This document shows, piece after piece, positions 49,077 to 60,689 of a stretch of DNA of 64,000 nucleotides. Origin of the DNA: Hypericum androsaemum (taxonomy: Eukaryota; Streptophyta; Magnoliopsida; Malpighiales; Hypericaceae). Numbering within the stretch: position 1 is the first letter of the stretch; each line of letters opens with the position of its first letter. The stretch lies in NCBI GenBank assembly GCA_963995505.1, contig OZ023180.1, positions 10,053,301-10,117,300 on the forward strand, given 5' to 3'. The notes under the pieces are model-generated. The model did not search any database. It saw nothing but the letters and a program-made list of their open reading frames with translations, and was not told where the DNA came from. The position numbers and the translations under genes were made by a program.

Positions 49077-50344
49077 GGAGCAGATTCTATAGGGACAAGG
49101 CTAATCCTCAAATTTGGGGACTAAAAGGAAGATTGTGGCAATCTAGGTATTAACAAAATAATTAAAGGTAAAATTGGAAAATTAATAAAAATAAAAGGGG
49201 AGATGGAAAATTAGCTGGCACACTTTTTATGGAAAGACTAAAAAGATAAAAATAAATAAATAAATAAACCAATCTCACGTTAAAAGAGGAAGGGATTCTT
49301 TCTCTCTCTCATTAAAGTATTGTCAATTTCAAAAATTTTACCACCTACCAGATTATTATTTTTTAAATAAACTCAAAAAACCAAAGAACAAAAATACAAT
49401 AGAAAACCAATATCACTACGTACTCAAACCAATATCATTACGTACTTAAACTAATATCAGTACGTACTCAAACCAATATCAGTACGTACTCAAACCAATA
49501 TCAGTACGTACCCAAACCAATATCATTACGTACTCAAACCAATATCAATACGTACTCAAACCAATATCAGTACGTACTCAAACTAATATCACTACGTACT
49601 CAAACCAATATCAGTACGTACTCAAACCAATATCATTACGTCTGAAAACCAATATTAGTACAGACTAAAACCAATATCATTACATACTCAAACCAAACAA
49701 AAGAAGTCACGAAAACCAATATCACTACTGTATATCCCTACTGTAGAAAACCAATATCACTACTGTAGAAAACCAATATCACTACTGTATTCTCCTTTCG
49801 TCGTTTCTTCTTCTTCACAGACAGCAAGCGGCGGCGGTACTCCAGGCGACGGACGAGCGACGGCGAGCACGTCTCCTCTAGGCACGGCGCGGGTTCGTGG
49901 GCTCTCTCTGCGAGCTCTCTCTCTCCCCGAGCTCTCTCTCTCCTTGACGGCTCCTTCTTCTTCCGCCGAGCTCTCTCTCTCCTCGACGGCGAGATGACAC
50001 CGCGCAGCAGCAGACAGGACTCGGCCAGCAGACCCGTCGCAAACACCAGCCAGAGGTGGGTCTGTCTTTGGCGGGGGAGGGGGGGGGGGGGCGGGGGCAG
50101 GAGAGAGAGAGAGAGAGGGGAGAGAGAGAGAGAGGGAGAGATTTTTTAATTAGTGAAAGAGAGGGTGGGAGAGGAAGAGAGATGGTTGGTTTAACCTAGT
50201 TTTTGGTTTAAAAAGTCAAAAATGTCCATGATTAGTTATTGACCATTGGATGTAAAATTATTTTTTAAAATCGAATCTGACGGCTCTAAATCTAGCCCCC
50301 ACCTATGGACAACTTTTTATTAGTCCCCACTCAATCCGTCCTCC
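49077..50344. mobile_element. Array-bearing TIR element E2 inserted in the TPS2 promoter
   Basis: Left end GGAGCAGATTCTATAGGGAC and reverse-complemented right end GGAGGACGGATTGAGTGGGG are degenerate inverted repeats. AACGG flanks both sides (49072-49076, 50345-50349). Order inside: arm, 22-bp array (49396-49790), GC-rich piece (49800-50060), GA-rich microsatellite (50100-50150), arm. The same order and right arm occur in E1 at 34860-36871. TPS1-like promoter sequence resumes at about 50360, so the insertion came after the duplication. Confidence 0.65.
49396..49790. repeat. 22-bp tandem array of E2
   Basis: Units follow tactcaaaccaatatcagtacg, about fourteen regular copies, then looser 'gtagaaaaccaatatcactac' units. 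No spacers. Confidence 0.9.
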
Positions 50345-50359
50345 AACGGTAGACCCAAC

Positions 50360-50515
50360 TGTTGCGAAACTAAAAACCACTTCACTGCTTCCAAAGTTGC
50401 TTTTAATGAAATTCCTTGTTTCCTAAGTTGCTTTTAATGGTTTCATTAATGCGCCACGTCTTCTGAAACTTCTATCTTTTGTTTGACTTAAAAGTGCTAA
50501 AAGTATGTGCTCTGG
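50360..50515 (-). promoter_or_regulatory. Distal TPS2 promoter, displaced by E2
   Basis: 'aaaccacttcactgcttcc', 'aagttgcttttaatggtttc', 'cttctgaaa.tt.tat' and 'aaaagtgc' correspond to 21060-21170 before TPS1. A short part (aagttgcttttaatg) is duplicated at 50391 and 50428. Confidence 0.6.
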
Positions 50516-51734
50516 ATTCAGTCCGAAGACTAATAAGAATGTTCAAATAGTACTGAATACAATCTGGGTCATTAATTTTGATGATTAGGCACGCGTCAGA
50601 GATCTGACAATATTAGTTATTCTGAGAATATTATGGACTTTTACATCCTTCTCTCCTCTCTTTCTCTTTCTCTTTCTCTGTCCACCTATTCTCCTCTCTC
50701 TTTCCCTCCCGTTTTCCTTCCTCTCCCTCCCCCTCTCTCTCTCTCTTCCCCCCAACCCTAAATGGCGAGTATAGCTTTTCCGGCCATTTTTTCACTCTAC
50801 TTAATTTGTTATATGGCGCTCACACTTGGTCGAGAACTATATGCGCTTATTTATAGTGGAGTGAGTGGGTTGATTGTAATTTACCACGAATTGTGTTATG
50901 ATTATATTATTTATAAAATTTCGGTTGAATATGGAGGTTACAAGTTGGATTTGAATATTACAAATTTTCAATTCTTACCGTATAATTAGCTGTCTAAACC
51001 CAAACTTTGTGCTATCTTGGATTTTTTTTCCCTACTACGATTTTTTTCAATAAATTTTGTTATAGTAAGATTTTTAACGAGTCTTCGAGCTACAACCTCG
51101 TATTTATACGAGAGATTTCTACTTTGGTAGATATGTCAGATATAAATATTTTTCAATAAAATCACATTTACTTATAAAAAACCAACAACTTGCTTGTTAT
51201 AAATTTTATTATTTTTCCATGAAAATGGTTCTAGTTATCTAATTGTTTCTTAAAGGGATAAAGAAGTGGCTATCAGGGTAGGTAATGGCGATAGCGAAAT
51301 TCAAAGTTAGGCAAGGTAACCGTGCTACAGTTAATTAGAAATTGATGATTAGCACGGTTTTGTTTCAATGGGTATTTTTTTAAAGGTAAATTATTATACC
51401 ATGACATTGCCAAAGTTTGAACCTTGGACCTCTTACATATTTACAACGTTTTGTGCCATTGGGCTACAAGCCTTTTGGCTTTAATAGGTAATATTAAAAG
51501 GTGTAATAAATAGTAAGTGTAATTAATTACTGTTTTGAGGAATAGTTTTTTTGATAAATATAATCTAGTTTTAAAAAAATTTCCTAGTCATCTGATTAAC
51601 GAATGTAAAATCGAAGTTGGAACTTTTTTCATGAAAAGACATTTTTCATATAATTTAAGGAATATAATGATTGATCCCTATATCAAAGCAACAGATATCG
51701 CGTAAGAATTATGGGATGAACTGTACTGTTTTTT
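50516..51734. other. Intergenic, CT-rich tract and AT-rich sequence
   Basis: 50650-50755 is a pyrimidine-rich low-complexity tract. 'ttgatgattaggcacgcgtcagagatctgac' at about 50577 recurs in diverged form at about 51878, a dispersed-repeat sign. The short frame at 50762-50989 has no family resemblance and is not called. Confidence 0.4.
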
Positions 51735-53050
51735 TTTAAGGGAACATTAGTTTCACTTTATCCCTTTCACCAACTACATCTGGCATATACTTGGAAAATG
51801 ACCTCCCAGTAGACTATCCTACACGGGTTGCATGTGGAAGTGCAATCTATTCTGTACCAAACGAGATTTAATATAGTCCTTTGATCTTGATGACTAGATC
51901 CGTGTCAGAGATCTGACGGTTATAATTCGTAGGAACATTTTCATCTTTTACCTACCTACCTTTTTTTCCCTTCTCTCCCCTCCTTGCCATATCTATTTAT
52001 GCCTTTCACCTCTCTCTCTCTTGCTCCCTCGTTTTTTCTCTCTCTAATTAAAAATTCATGGTTCCAGATCTGACACCGGCGATATTGCTATGAGTCCGAC
52101 GTCGACCACCACTCCGACGCCGATGAGGAACAGACCAGAGTCCGATTTGAAGAAGCGGCGACGGTGAGAAGCGGCCAAGAGGTTTTGGTTGGAGAGCAAT
52201 AAATTCTTATTCCAGAGTCTGATTGAGGTGATTCAAATTGTTGTGACTTCTCCAAATTCGAAGTGGAAGGATGTCAAAAATATATTTGAAGTCAAGATCA
52301 AGTTACGAGAATAGATTTTGGTTGGGGGACCACAAGTTATATGAAATGGCATGCCCATGTTATGTCAAATGGCATGTCAAATTAATATTTAATAAAATTT
52401 ATAATAAATTAAATCATTAATCAAATGGCTGGTCCGATTATGATAAAAAGACATGCTTTATTACGATCAATTGACATGTTCGAGTACGATAAAAAGGCAT
52501 GCTTGGTTACGATAAAAAGGCATGCTTGGTTACGATAATATTGAAAATTAATAATAATAAAAGTTAATTAATTGACTAATAATATAAAATAATAAACCAG
52601 GTCTGCTTCCTAGAGCGCGTGTGGTTTCCCTCCCATTACCACATGTTAATCATCATTGCATCTCTCACCACCCACGCGCCCCCATATGCGTCCCCCCTTT
52701 TCCACCTTTTATGGACAATTTTGCCCTTCCCCGTTTGGTACGAGAATTTGGTCCCCGTACCAAATCCAGCCCCCACTACAATACCCTTGTAAAAAATATA
52801 AAATACGAAACATAAATAAATCAATCAATAAATAAAAATTAAACTAAAATTAGGACATTAGTTACGATAATAAAGCTTTGACCTTCTAAAAAAATGTCGT
52901 GACGTGTTGGAAATTATTGACCACCTTTTTATTTGCAACTTACACTACGTTTTAATTGGGGGAACATTAGCGTCACGTTATACTTGCCAGAAACTAAAAA
53001 TCTTGCAGATACTTGGAAAATGACCTCCTACCTACAATACAATACGTTAT
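51735..53050. repeat. Diverged direct repeat flanking an array-bearing block
   Basis: 'gggaacattag..tcac.tta' followed by 'agatacttggaaaatgacctcc' occurs at 51738-51806 and 52960-53028. Between them lies the block 52070-52800. Confidence 0.6.
52070..52800. mobile_element. Array-bearing block E5, ends unresolved
   Basis: A GC-rich codon-like piece (52075-52310, e.g. RFWLESNKFLFQSLIEV, unidentified) is followed by 22-23-bp monomers (52340-52545: 'ggcatgcttggttacgataaaaa' twice in tandem plus looser units). The stretch 'taatatttaa.aaaa.ttataataaat' is shared with 61500-61535, linking it to block E6. No inverted ends were found. Confidence 0.5.
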
Positions 53051-53364
53051 CTCATCCGCTGGGACCCACGAGTAAAAGTGAAGTATTGCTATCGTGGAAG
53101 TAAGAAAGTTATTTTAAAGATAATTTTTACACCAAATATATTTTGTCGTGATTTGAACCCAAAAACTAATAATTCTTATCAACTTTTCAATTTAGCATTG
53201 CACTACCCATTTTAGTTTTCATGTATTAGGCTGCCATGTTTGCTACCCATTTTGGCGCAAGAAAGTGAAGGAATTGGCTCATCTCGCCTTATCTCTATGT
53301 AGTTTCCAGTTGTTTCATTGAATAAAACGAGTACATAACACTCCCTACTTTTTTTTAAAAAAAG

Positions 53365-54697
53365 GGAAAAGTATACTTTAGTGCTCTGTAGTTTCACATT
53401 TTCCAAATTAAGGCCATGTGATTTCAAATTGTATTTTTAAGACCTATGATTTTTTTTTCTGGGAAACGTCCCAGTCCTGGGCAGCCCGGGTTGCTGCCCG
53501 GCCATTTGGCTATCCACGAGTGTTCTACTTCCCCTAAACGATGTCATTTTTTTTCTTAAGTGACAAGTCTATTGAATAAGTAATAGATAACGTGGCATGT
53601 AGCAAATTACCAAATTAGTTTCAAATTTTAATATAAAATATATAATTTAAAAAACACCTAATTCATATTTGTTTATAATTATTAAAAAAACTTAAATTAA
53701 TATACAAAATTTCCCCAAGGATTTTCCTTCATTTCGAAACCTCAAGTCGATTGAGGTAGCAACTTGAACATTTCCAACACCTCAAGATCAAAATCTAGGA
53801 AGCCACACCACCTAAGAACATTGAGCCACAAAAATTCAAATTCAACTACCATCAAATTCCCAATCTCCCACACCTCTCACGAAAAAATCTCCAAATTTCC
53901 CTAACCCTAATTCTTACATTGGCGCCGAGGGCCGAGTAGAAACCCAGGGAGAAGAAGCCCGCCGGCCGAGGAGAAGAAGATGGTAGTGGAGAAGGCTCCC
54001 GCGGAAAAGAAGCCCAAGGCCGGGAGAAGCTCCCGAAGGAGGGCGGAGTCGCTGCCCTCGCCAAGCACACCGTCTCTGATGGTTGGATGTAAAGGTTCTT
54101 GTACTTTGTGTGTGGGTTTTCTGAAACCATGGTTGGGACGAAAATTAATGCTTCAATTTTATGGTTTATTAATATGACTACCCAAGAACACCATCCAAAG
54201 TGGAGAAGAAGAAATTGGTCTATTAATTTCATGGTTTATCTCGTAAATTGAAAATAACATTAGATAGTTGCTTCGTCTATTAATTTTTAGTTTCTGGAAT
54301 TGGTGTTTTTGGTATTAAAATATAAGGCTTTTGAAATAATATAAAGAATAATTGGGACTAATTTCCGAAAAACACATGGACCAAAATATAAACTTTAAAC
54401 CACATGGATTCAATGTGAAAAAATATAAATAAAACTAGGACTAATTTGGTAATTTATCACATGTCATATCATCTACGACTTATTCACTGGACTGTCCATG
54501 TAGGACAAAAAATGACGCAGCTTAGGCGGATGTGGAACCAACGTGGATAGCCAAATGTCCGGGCAACTACTCGGGCTGCCCGGGACTGGGACATGTCAGA
54601 GAAAAAAAATACAGGGTTTAAAAATATAATTTGAAACCACAGGGCCTTAATTTGAAAAATGTTAAACTACAGGATAGTAAAGTATACTTTTAAAAAA
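53365..54697. mobile_element. Long-TIR (MULE-like) element carrying a histone H2B fragment
   Basis: The arms are inverted copies for about 280 bp each: left 'aaaagtatactttagtgctc', 'caaattaaggcc.tgtg.ttt', 'cccagtc..gggcagccc' and 'ggccatttggctatccacg', then 'gaataagt.gtagat'; the right arm has the same on the other strand. Flanks are A-rich, so a target duplication cannot be read. The centre is GC-rich cargo. Termini (AAAAGTATACTTTA) resemble 42842-44084. No transposase. Confidence 0.75.
53919..54075 (+). pseudogene. H2B: Captured histone H2B 5' coding fragment
   Basis: Read with two frame changes, the sequence gives xAPRAE(stop)KPREKKPA, then AEEKKMVVEKAPAEKKPKAG, then KLPKEGG. This is the lysine-rich N-terminal tail of plant H2B (APKAEKKPAEKKP...AEKAPAEKKPKAGKKLPKEGG). 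The start ATG is now TTG and a stop sits at codon 7. The histone-fold helices are missing; after KLPKEGG it continues with unrelated sequence. It cannot encode a histone. It lies at the centre of the inverted-repeat element. Confidence 0.75.
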
Positions 54698-55002
54698 AAT
54701 GGAACACGACAATACCTTTGTAACGGGTATTCTCTACTGGTCGAGGTATTGTACAAAATGGAAACAAATTACGTTGTATATACGCTTCAACATTAGTTGA
54801 ATCCTTGCTCTTCTCTCTCTGATTTAATGGTTAAGATTTTACAGATTGTTATATAATTCATCTTTTCTCTTTTAGATTTTATTAATAGTTTAATTATCTC
54901 AATATATAGAAAAATCAACCTAAATTCTGATTATTTTATAAGTGGATAAATATACTGCTCCAGAGTAAAAGTATATCTTAGACAATTTTTTTATGACACG
55001 CC

Positions 55003-56088
55003 CCAAAATTAGGCATGTCCACGGAGAAGAAGTTCTCCATAAGGTTCAATTACGTTCGAAGTACATTGTAAAATAAACTACATCCTTAGTGATTAACAAA
55101 AATATTTATTCTAAATAAAAAGCATGAATGTCGTGCCACACAGTGAATGCGATTGTTACTAGTTCCTACACCCGAAATTGCCCTTTAGCATCTGAAATAC
55201 ATAATGCACATTAATGATGACACACAAATGAATAAGCTGGCGACACATATACCACATATGCAGCAATATAACAAATCATACATTAGATCATATAACAATT
55301 CATATATTAAATAAATGATGACACACAAATGAATAAGCTGGCGACACATATACCACATATGCAGCAATATAACAAATCATACATTAGATCATATAACAAT
55401 TCATATATTAAATATTCATAATAATGACCATTCAAATCAAGACACACTCCGGAGTTCAGTTCAAAGTAAGATGTGTTTCCCACGGATATGAAGTGAAATA
55501 GCTCTCCGATCCCATGAAGCGTATAAAATCAAAGACATGCCGCATACCCAAAAGACGTAAGAAGTACCAACTCCACAAGCCCAAGTTAATCCATATACTT
55601 TTCGTATCGCATATAATTTCAAGACACACTACGGGTCAAAGAGTGTAGGTAAACATGTTTATAAGACCAAGAAAAATTCAATGTTCTTAATCTATCGATT
55701 AAGACAAAGAAAATTTGATTATCATAATGTATCAATCAAGACAAACAGAGTTGGAAAATAACAAAAAATCAACCAGACAATAGAATTCAAATATAATAAC
55801 AAATATCAAATCAACCAAATATCTTTCAAAATACAACAAAACCATAACGATCGAAACATAATAAAATATATATTAAACCCCAAAGCAAACCCGTGCGCAT
55901 ACTATCTTGTGCGCAACCAAAACCATTACGGACCATATTGTACTCATCGTTCTCAAGCATATAATCGCTCAGAGTCAATATTATATTCATGTATACTATA
56001 ATCGTTCACTTCAATAATATAATCGATCACATATAGTATAGCATATCAATATTATATTCACGCTTTGATAACGAGTAATACATATAAG
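55003..56088. mobile_element. LTR-like sequence starting TGACACGCCCC
   Basis: TGACACGCCCCAAAATTAGG is a typical plant gypsy LTR start. The sequence contains a perfect 101-bp duplication. Its other end was not found; it is interrupted at 56089 by another LTR. Confidence 0.45.
55213..55414. repeat. Perfect 101-bp tandem duplication
   Basis: 55213-55313 and 55314-55414 are identical by eye, beginning 'aatgatgacacacaaatg' and ending 'caattcatatattaaat'. Confidence 0.9.
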
Positions 56089-56819
56089 TGTTGCGGGCAA
56101 AAGGGTACAAGAACGTCAAGTAATCTAAAATGCATTCGGAGTGGTCGGCCTAACGGAGAGGGAAAAAATAGTGTTAGACTAGGGCTAAGTTAAGGAAAAA
56201 GCGATAAAGACAAGATAAGTAAATTTGTTGTTGGTTGTGTTTGTGGTATCTTGCTCCTCTACCCGAGTCTTCTTTATATAGAGCGTCGTGACCTAGCCTC
56301 GGCCTCAAAATAGGAAGAACTCTCATTAGGCTATTTTCAATTCAACCCACCCTAGAATAGGAAAATCTAAACCGACTTTCTAGAAAAAGAGATTCGGCCT
56401 CGAATAGGAATATTGAGGCCGTGTCATGCAAGCAATCTCGGCTCCAAATAGGAACATCTCAAATTTTGACCAAATATCGGAGGATCCGACTTGTCATAGG
56501 AAATCTTTGTCTCGGCTTAGTTTAGGAAAAACCTAAGCCGTGTTGCCAAACTAAGAATACCACCTTGACAGATCCACACGCGGTTAACCCGATATCGCTG
56601 GTGTCCGCTTTCCTTTAAAGTGAACCGGCCCAATTCACACTTCAAATAAGACCATTTTCGTCCCAGCCGGCCCAACACGTGCATCTGGTCCACTTGCAAT
56701 AAAAACATACCAAGCCGTCAAGGCAAGGGTGCAGACCGGCATACGAAGAACAAAAGGAAGCAAGCGGACCGGCCCATGAGGTTGAACATGAAGGTTGCTA
56801 GTCAGGCCTAAGAGAAAAA

Positions 56820-57135
56820 AAGAGAAGTCGTTGGTCCAACCCCAAAGAAGCATTTGGTCCAGCCCCCTTTGGAGAAAAGGGAAGCATTCAGTTCGTCCGG
56901 TCCCCTTTGAAAAAAATGGAAGTATTCGATCCGATCTCCTTTGGAAAAAAGGCAAGAACTCGATCCGGTCCCCTTTGGAAAAAAGGGAAGCTTTAGGTCG
57001 ATTCCTCTTTCAAAAAAAGGCAAGCATTCAGACCGGCCCCCTTTGGAAAAAAGGGAGGTAGGCGGATCGGTCTCTTTAAGAAAAAAGGGGTAGGCGGACC
57101 GGCCTCCTTAGGAAAAAGGGAGGTAGGTGGACCGG
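56820..57135. repeat. Tandem array, roughly 32-40-bp units
   Basis: About eight units containing 'ccggtcccctttggaaaaaa', 'gggaagcattc' or 'gggaggtaggcgga'. Unit length shortens from left to right. Confidence 0.85.
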
Positions 57136-57582
57136 CATTATAAAGGAATTTAGACCCTCTTATGCTCCAAATCTAAAGAAGTCATAAACTACAAAAATTT
57201 AGGTATTTTTCTTGCCTTTCCAAAGTAGAAAAAATCAGTGCAATCTACTAAAGTCAGATATAACTCATCTAGCAAACTAACACCAAAACTTGGCATTCTG
57301 TTTAGACACACTTCTGATCCGAATTGGACAATACTCTTCAAAACAAAGTTGTAGATACAGGTCTTATCTATCCAAGCCATAAGAATCTCCTCATTTAGAC
57401 TTATGAATCCAAAGAAATAGCCAATTTACCGAGGATGGATGTTGTCGTCCGAGGACAAGCCAAAGTAAATCGAGGACAACATGCCAAGGCGGTCTACTGT
57501 CATCGATCTTGATCAAGATAAAACCTTCATTCGTCTCCACCGAGGGGAGACCATCAGCAATCTCTTCCCAACTTAAGGCGGG

Positions 57583-57790
57583 AAGTGGTCGCTTTGAGAC
57601 CACATTGCTCACCGGTCGCTTTGAGACCACATTGCTCACCGGTCACTTTGAGACCACACCGCTCACCGATCACTTTCACACCACTCACTGGTCACTTTGA
57701 GACCACACCGCTCATCGGTCACTTTGAGACCATACCAATTACCAGTCACTTCTAGACTACACCGGTCATCTGATCTGTTTAAGACCATAC
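57583..57790. repeat. 27-bp tandem array, about 7-8 units
   Basis: Units follow accggtcgctttgagaccac then attgctc; early units are regular, later ones vary (gtcacttctagactacacc). Confidence 0.85.
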
Positions 57791-57841
57791 TGGATAACTT
57801 GAAATATATTGACAATGTTGAGTTTATTTTGTTCCTCAACA

Positions 57842-58860
57842 GTTTCCCCCGCACGCTAAGGCTTTGGAACAATCAGGCGAGAAGCGTTGATGTAGTCCTT
57901 AAAAATCTTCTTGCCTTGCCCTTTTTGATGCGTGCATTTAAATTATGGTGCTTTATCAAAGCCACAAAATGCAACTGTGAACCCCTTTGAAGCAAAATCA
58001 TCAATAAGTAATTTTGTGCCCTTTCGGGGACCAAAAAGAATAACTTTTATTTAGACACATAAGTAAGGTAAAAGTCATGTTACAAAATGAACCGGTCCAA
58101 ATGAGGACCATAAGAAGTAACTAAGGTCATGACTGGCCATCTTAAGGGACCATCTTACGCCACCCTCAATCTTTGCATTATCTAGCCTGTTAATGGGAGG
58201 GTGAATGTCACTCATCTTCAGCAGTTCCAGGGGTCTTGGCTGTCCTCCTCGAAGACATAATCTGCCACTTTGTATTGTGACAAGGTGTAGACAGCCATTC
58301 GCCTTGCCATCTTTTTAATGGTTGCATTATTCATAAAAGGTAAGCCTAAGACACTGCCCCTCGAGTGCGGCAATAACCGATCATTGGGAGGAAGGAACCT
58401 CCCTTTTGACTGATCAAAATTGTGTATTTAAAAATAGAGCTGTGCAAAAATGTTTATAAATTGCAACTTCATCACGTCCTTCAAAATAAAAGGTCCAAAT
58501 TCCCTGTGAACTTATAGCGAGATAATTAATGCTATCTAAAAAATCATTTAACTATAAAAAATTATGCATTTAAAACTTTAATACGTGATTAAATTGCTAG
58601 ATTTTGAAATAGGTTAGGACTAAAGAGAAGAGAGGATTAGCTGTGGGATTTGTGATTTGAAATTTTGATAAAATCTTATAGAAACGGCTGGGACTATTTT
58701 ATATAGGTTAGGGCTCTGCTAGACTTGTAACGTAATGAGAAAATTGTGGTTTGCTCTATATCTTTGTGGTTCTCTCCAAAAAGATCTGGACAAGATCTGA
58801 GAACCATTTTTCTAGCAAACAAAGAACCGATGCGGACCAATTCTTTCTTGGTTTTGTTGC
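57842..58860. other. Interior remnant of the LTR element and intergenic DNA
   Basis: Follows the LTR directly. No gag or pol motif was found. The right limit of the element is unknown. Confidence 0.35.
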
Positions 58861-59650
58861 TCACCCATATTGGTTGCTACAAATGTTAAGAGCCATGGTC
58901 TTCTCAATGGAGCTGCTGAGTTTGGAGAGTTTGAGCATCTCCCTATTGCTTTTGATTCTTCAGTATCGCAGGTAAATGTAGTTACAATTTCAGAGCTCAA
59001 TGTGCAAGCTAGTTTTTCTTCTTCAGTTGATGAAGTTATGAAGCTTTTCGCTGCTGTGGTTCTTGATTTAGAGCAGGTGCCTGTTTCTGTAACAATTGAG
59101 GAGCGCTATCTCTGAAGTTGCTGCTAACATGGAGGAACATCATGATATTGCTACAGAATTGGCTACAACACAACCTTGTTCTACTGCAGCCCTTGGGACT
59201 CTGTTGCTGCTGTTGTTTCGATGACAGATTTACAATCCCTTGTTGATAGTGGAATGAACTTCTGGCCTAATTTTGATGCAGCAAGTGTGAGGCCCTGGCT
59301 TCTGTGGAGATTGTAGTTTGCCATGCAGCCTCTTGCTGCGAAAGAGCCTGGTTCTTCCCCTACCGGAGTTGCTGCAGCTTTTGTTGCTGAACTGCAAGCT
59401 GTAGCAACTGGAACTAGTCAATGTGGAAGACCCGAAGTTTTTGCTTGTCAAATGCGAGGTGATTCAACAGACAACAACACGTTCAAGTTCTCGAACGAGA
59501 AAATCAACGAGCAAATCAGTCGCGCTTAAAAAGATCCCGATGAGTAAATTAACAGTAAAAGTCTCGAATAGACCAACTATGGATGCTACTTCGTCGTCGA
59601 CCATGGTTGATTGTGAAAAGCTGGATGATATTAGCTGCTGGGTATGACGC
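58861..59650 (+). pseudogene. Unrecognised coding-like remnant
   Basis: Frames at 58870-59115 and 59323-59529 are Ala/Val/Ser-rich with codon-like composition (e.g. LNVQASFSSSVDEVMKLFAA; PTGVAAAFVAELQAVATGTS) and are joined only through stops and frame changes. They could be the variable linker of a retroelement gag or LINE ORF1 or a dead host gene; no domain supports either. Confidence 0.3.
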
Positions 59651-60207
59651 AGGAGGAGGACACTCATCCATTCTTCATACTATTCGGGATGCAGCAAGGG
59701 GAATCAAACAAACCAAGTTTCTTGATCCCCTGTAAGGTGAATTTTGAATGGTGGGGGTTGAAATCTTTGGCTTTAAGTGTAATTTTTTTTTGGTGGAAGG
59801 CTTTAAGTGTAATTAAGGGATGCTTTTGGGTTAGAACACTATATTGTTACTAACATGATACTTTTGGAAAATGTATTTAAATAAAATTTATCATATTTTT
59901 TTTATAGTCACTAGGTGTCTTGATATGGATCCACCAATTCAAGAGTGACGTGTGTATTGGTGGACTAAGTTAGACAATATATAACTATGATATATGATTA
60001 TGGAAATAAAATCAAGGTATTAGTATGGCATAGGCAAAAAGAATTTTAAGAAAATAGAATTAGATCATTAATGAAAAAATGTGTACAAATTTTGTTATAT
60101 TTTAATTTTCCTATTCAAAATTTAATAAGACACCATTCCTTGTTATATTTCAACACACATACCTTTAAAACAATTAACATGCATGCCTTTAAAATGATGT
60201 TTAGCTC
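59651..60207. other. AT-rich intergenic
   Basis: No gene. 'ggctttaagtgtaatt' is repeated at about 59769 and 59799. Confidence 0.4.
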
Positions 60208-60215
60208 TAAATCGA

Positions 60216-60689
60216 GGGTTTAAATTAGGTACGGAGTGAAGAAATTATTCCGAACGGTTTGGAGTGAAGGCGGGACCGCACTGGCAAGCGCATTTATGTG
60301 ATACTGACATGAGCAGTTATGTGATACTAGCATGCTCAGTTATGTGATAATGGCATGCTCAGTTATGTGATAATGACATGTGTATTTGTGACACCAGCAA
60401 GTCCCATTTATGATACTGGCGCGCATGTCTTTTTCATTTTGGTCTCCTTGTTTTAGCATTTTTGCAAAAAAGTCATACTGGCATGCGCAGTTATGTGATA
60501 TTGGCATGCGCTCTTATGTGATACTGGTATGCGCAGTTATGTCATAATGGCATTTGTTTTAGGCCTGTGTTTGAGCTTGATTTTTTTTATTTTGGTCCCC
60601 GTATTTTAGTATTTTTACAAAAAAGTTCCGGCGTGTCTTCATTCCGAACGGTTCAGAATCTTGGCATTCCGTACCCAATCCATACCCCC
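60216..60689. mobile_element. Short TIR element E4 with 23-bp monomer array
   Basis: Left GGGTTTAAATTAGGTACGGAG and reverse-complemented right GGGGGTATGGATTGGGTACGGA are imperfect inverted repeats. TAAATCGA flanks both sides (60208-60215, 60690-60697), an exact 8-bp duplication. The array (60287-60560) has units 'catgctcagttatgtgataatgg'. The left arm 'ggagtgaagaaattattccg' is the reverse complement of the right arm of E3 at 37333-37718. 474 bp, no coding capacity. Confidence 0.8.

Larger units (their letters stand above)
56089..57841 (-). mobile_element. LTR with two internal tandem arrays
   Basis: Left end TGTTGCGGGC and right end TTCCTCAACA give TG..CA with matching TGTTG/CAACA ends. On the minus strand GCGGGGGAAAC directly precedes TGTTGAGG at 57841, a purine tract, so this is the 3' LTR of a minus-strand element whose interior begins at 57842. 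Arrays are at 56820-57135 and 57583-57790. Confidence 0.55.

Noticed and set aside
50762..50989. 75-residue frame with hydrophobic residues
   Set aside because: No homologue recognised, AT-rich codon use, beside a pyrimidine tract; likely chance.
56795..57061. 88-residue Lys/Pro-rich frame resembling a repeat protein
   Set aside because: By-product of the 32-40-bp tandem array in the LTR.
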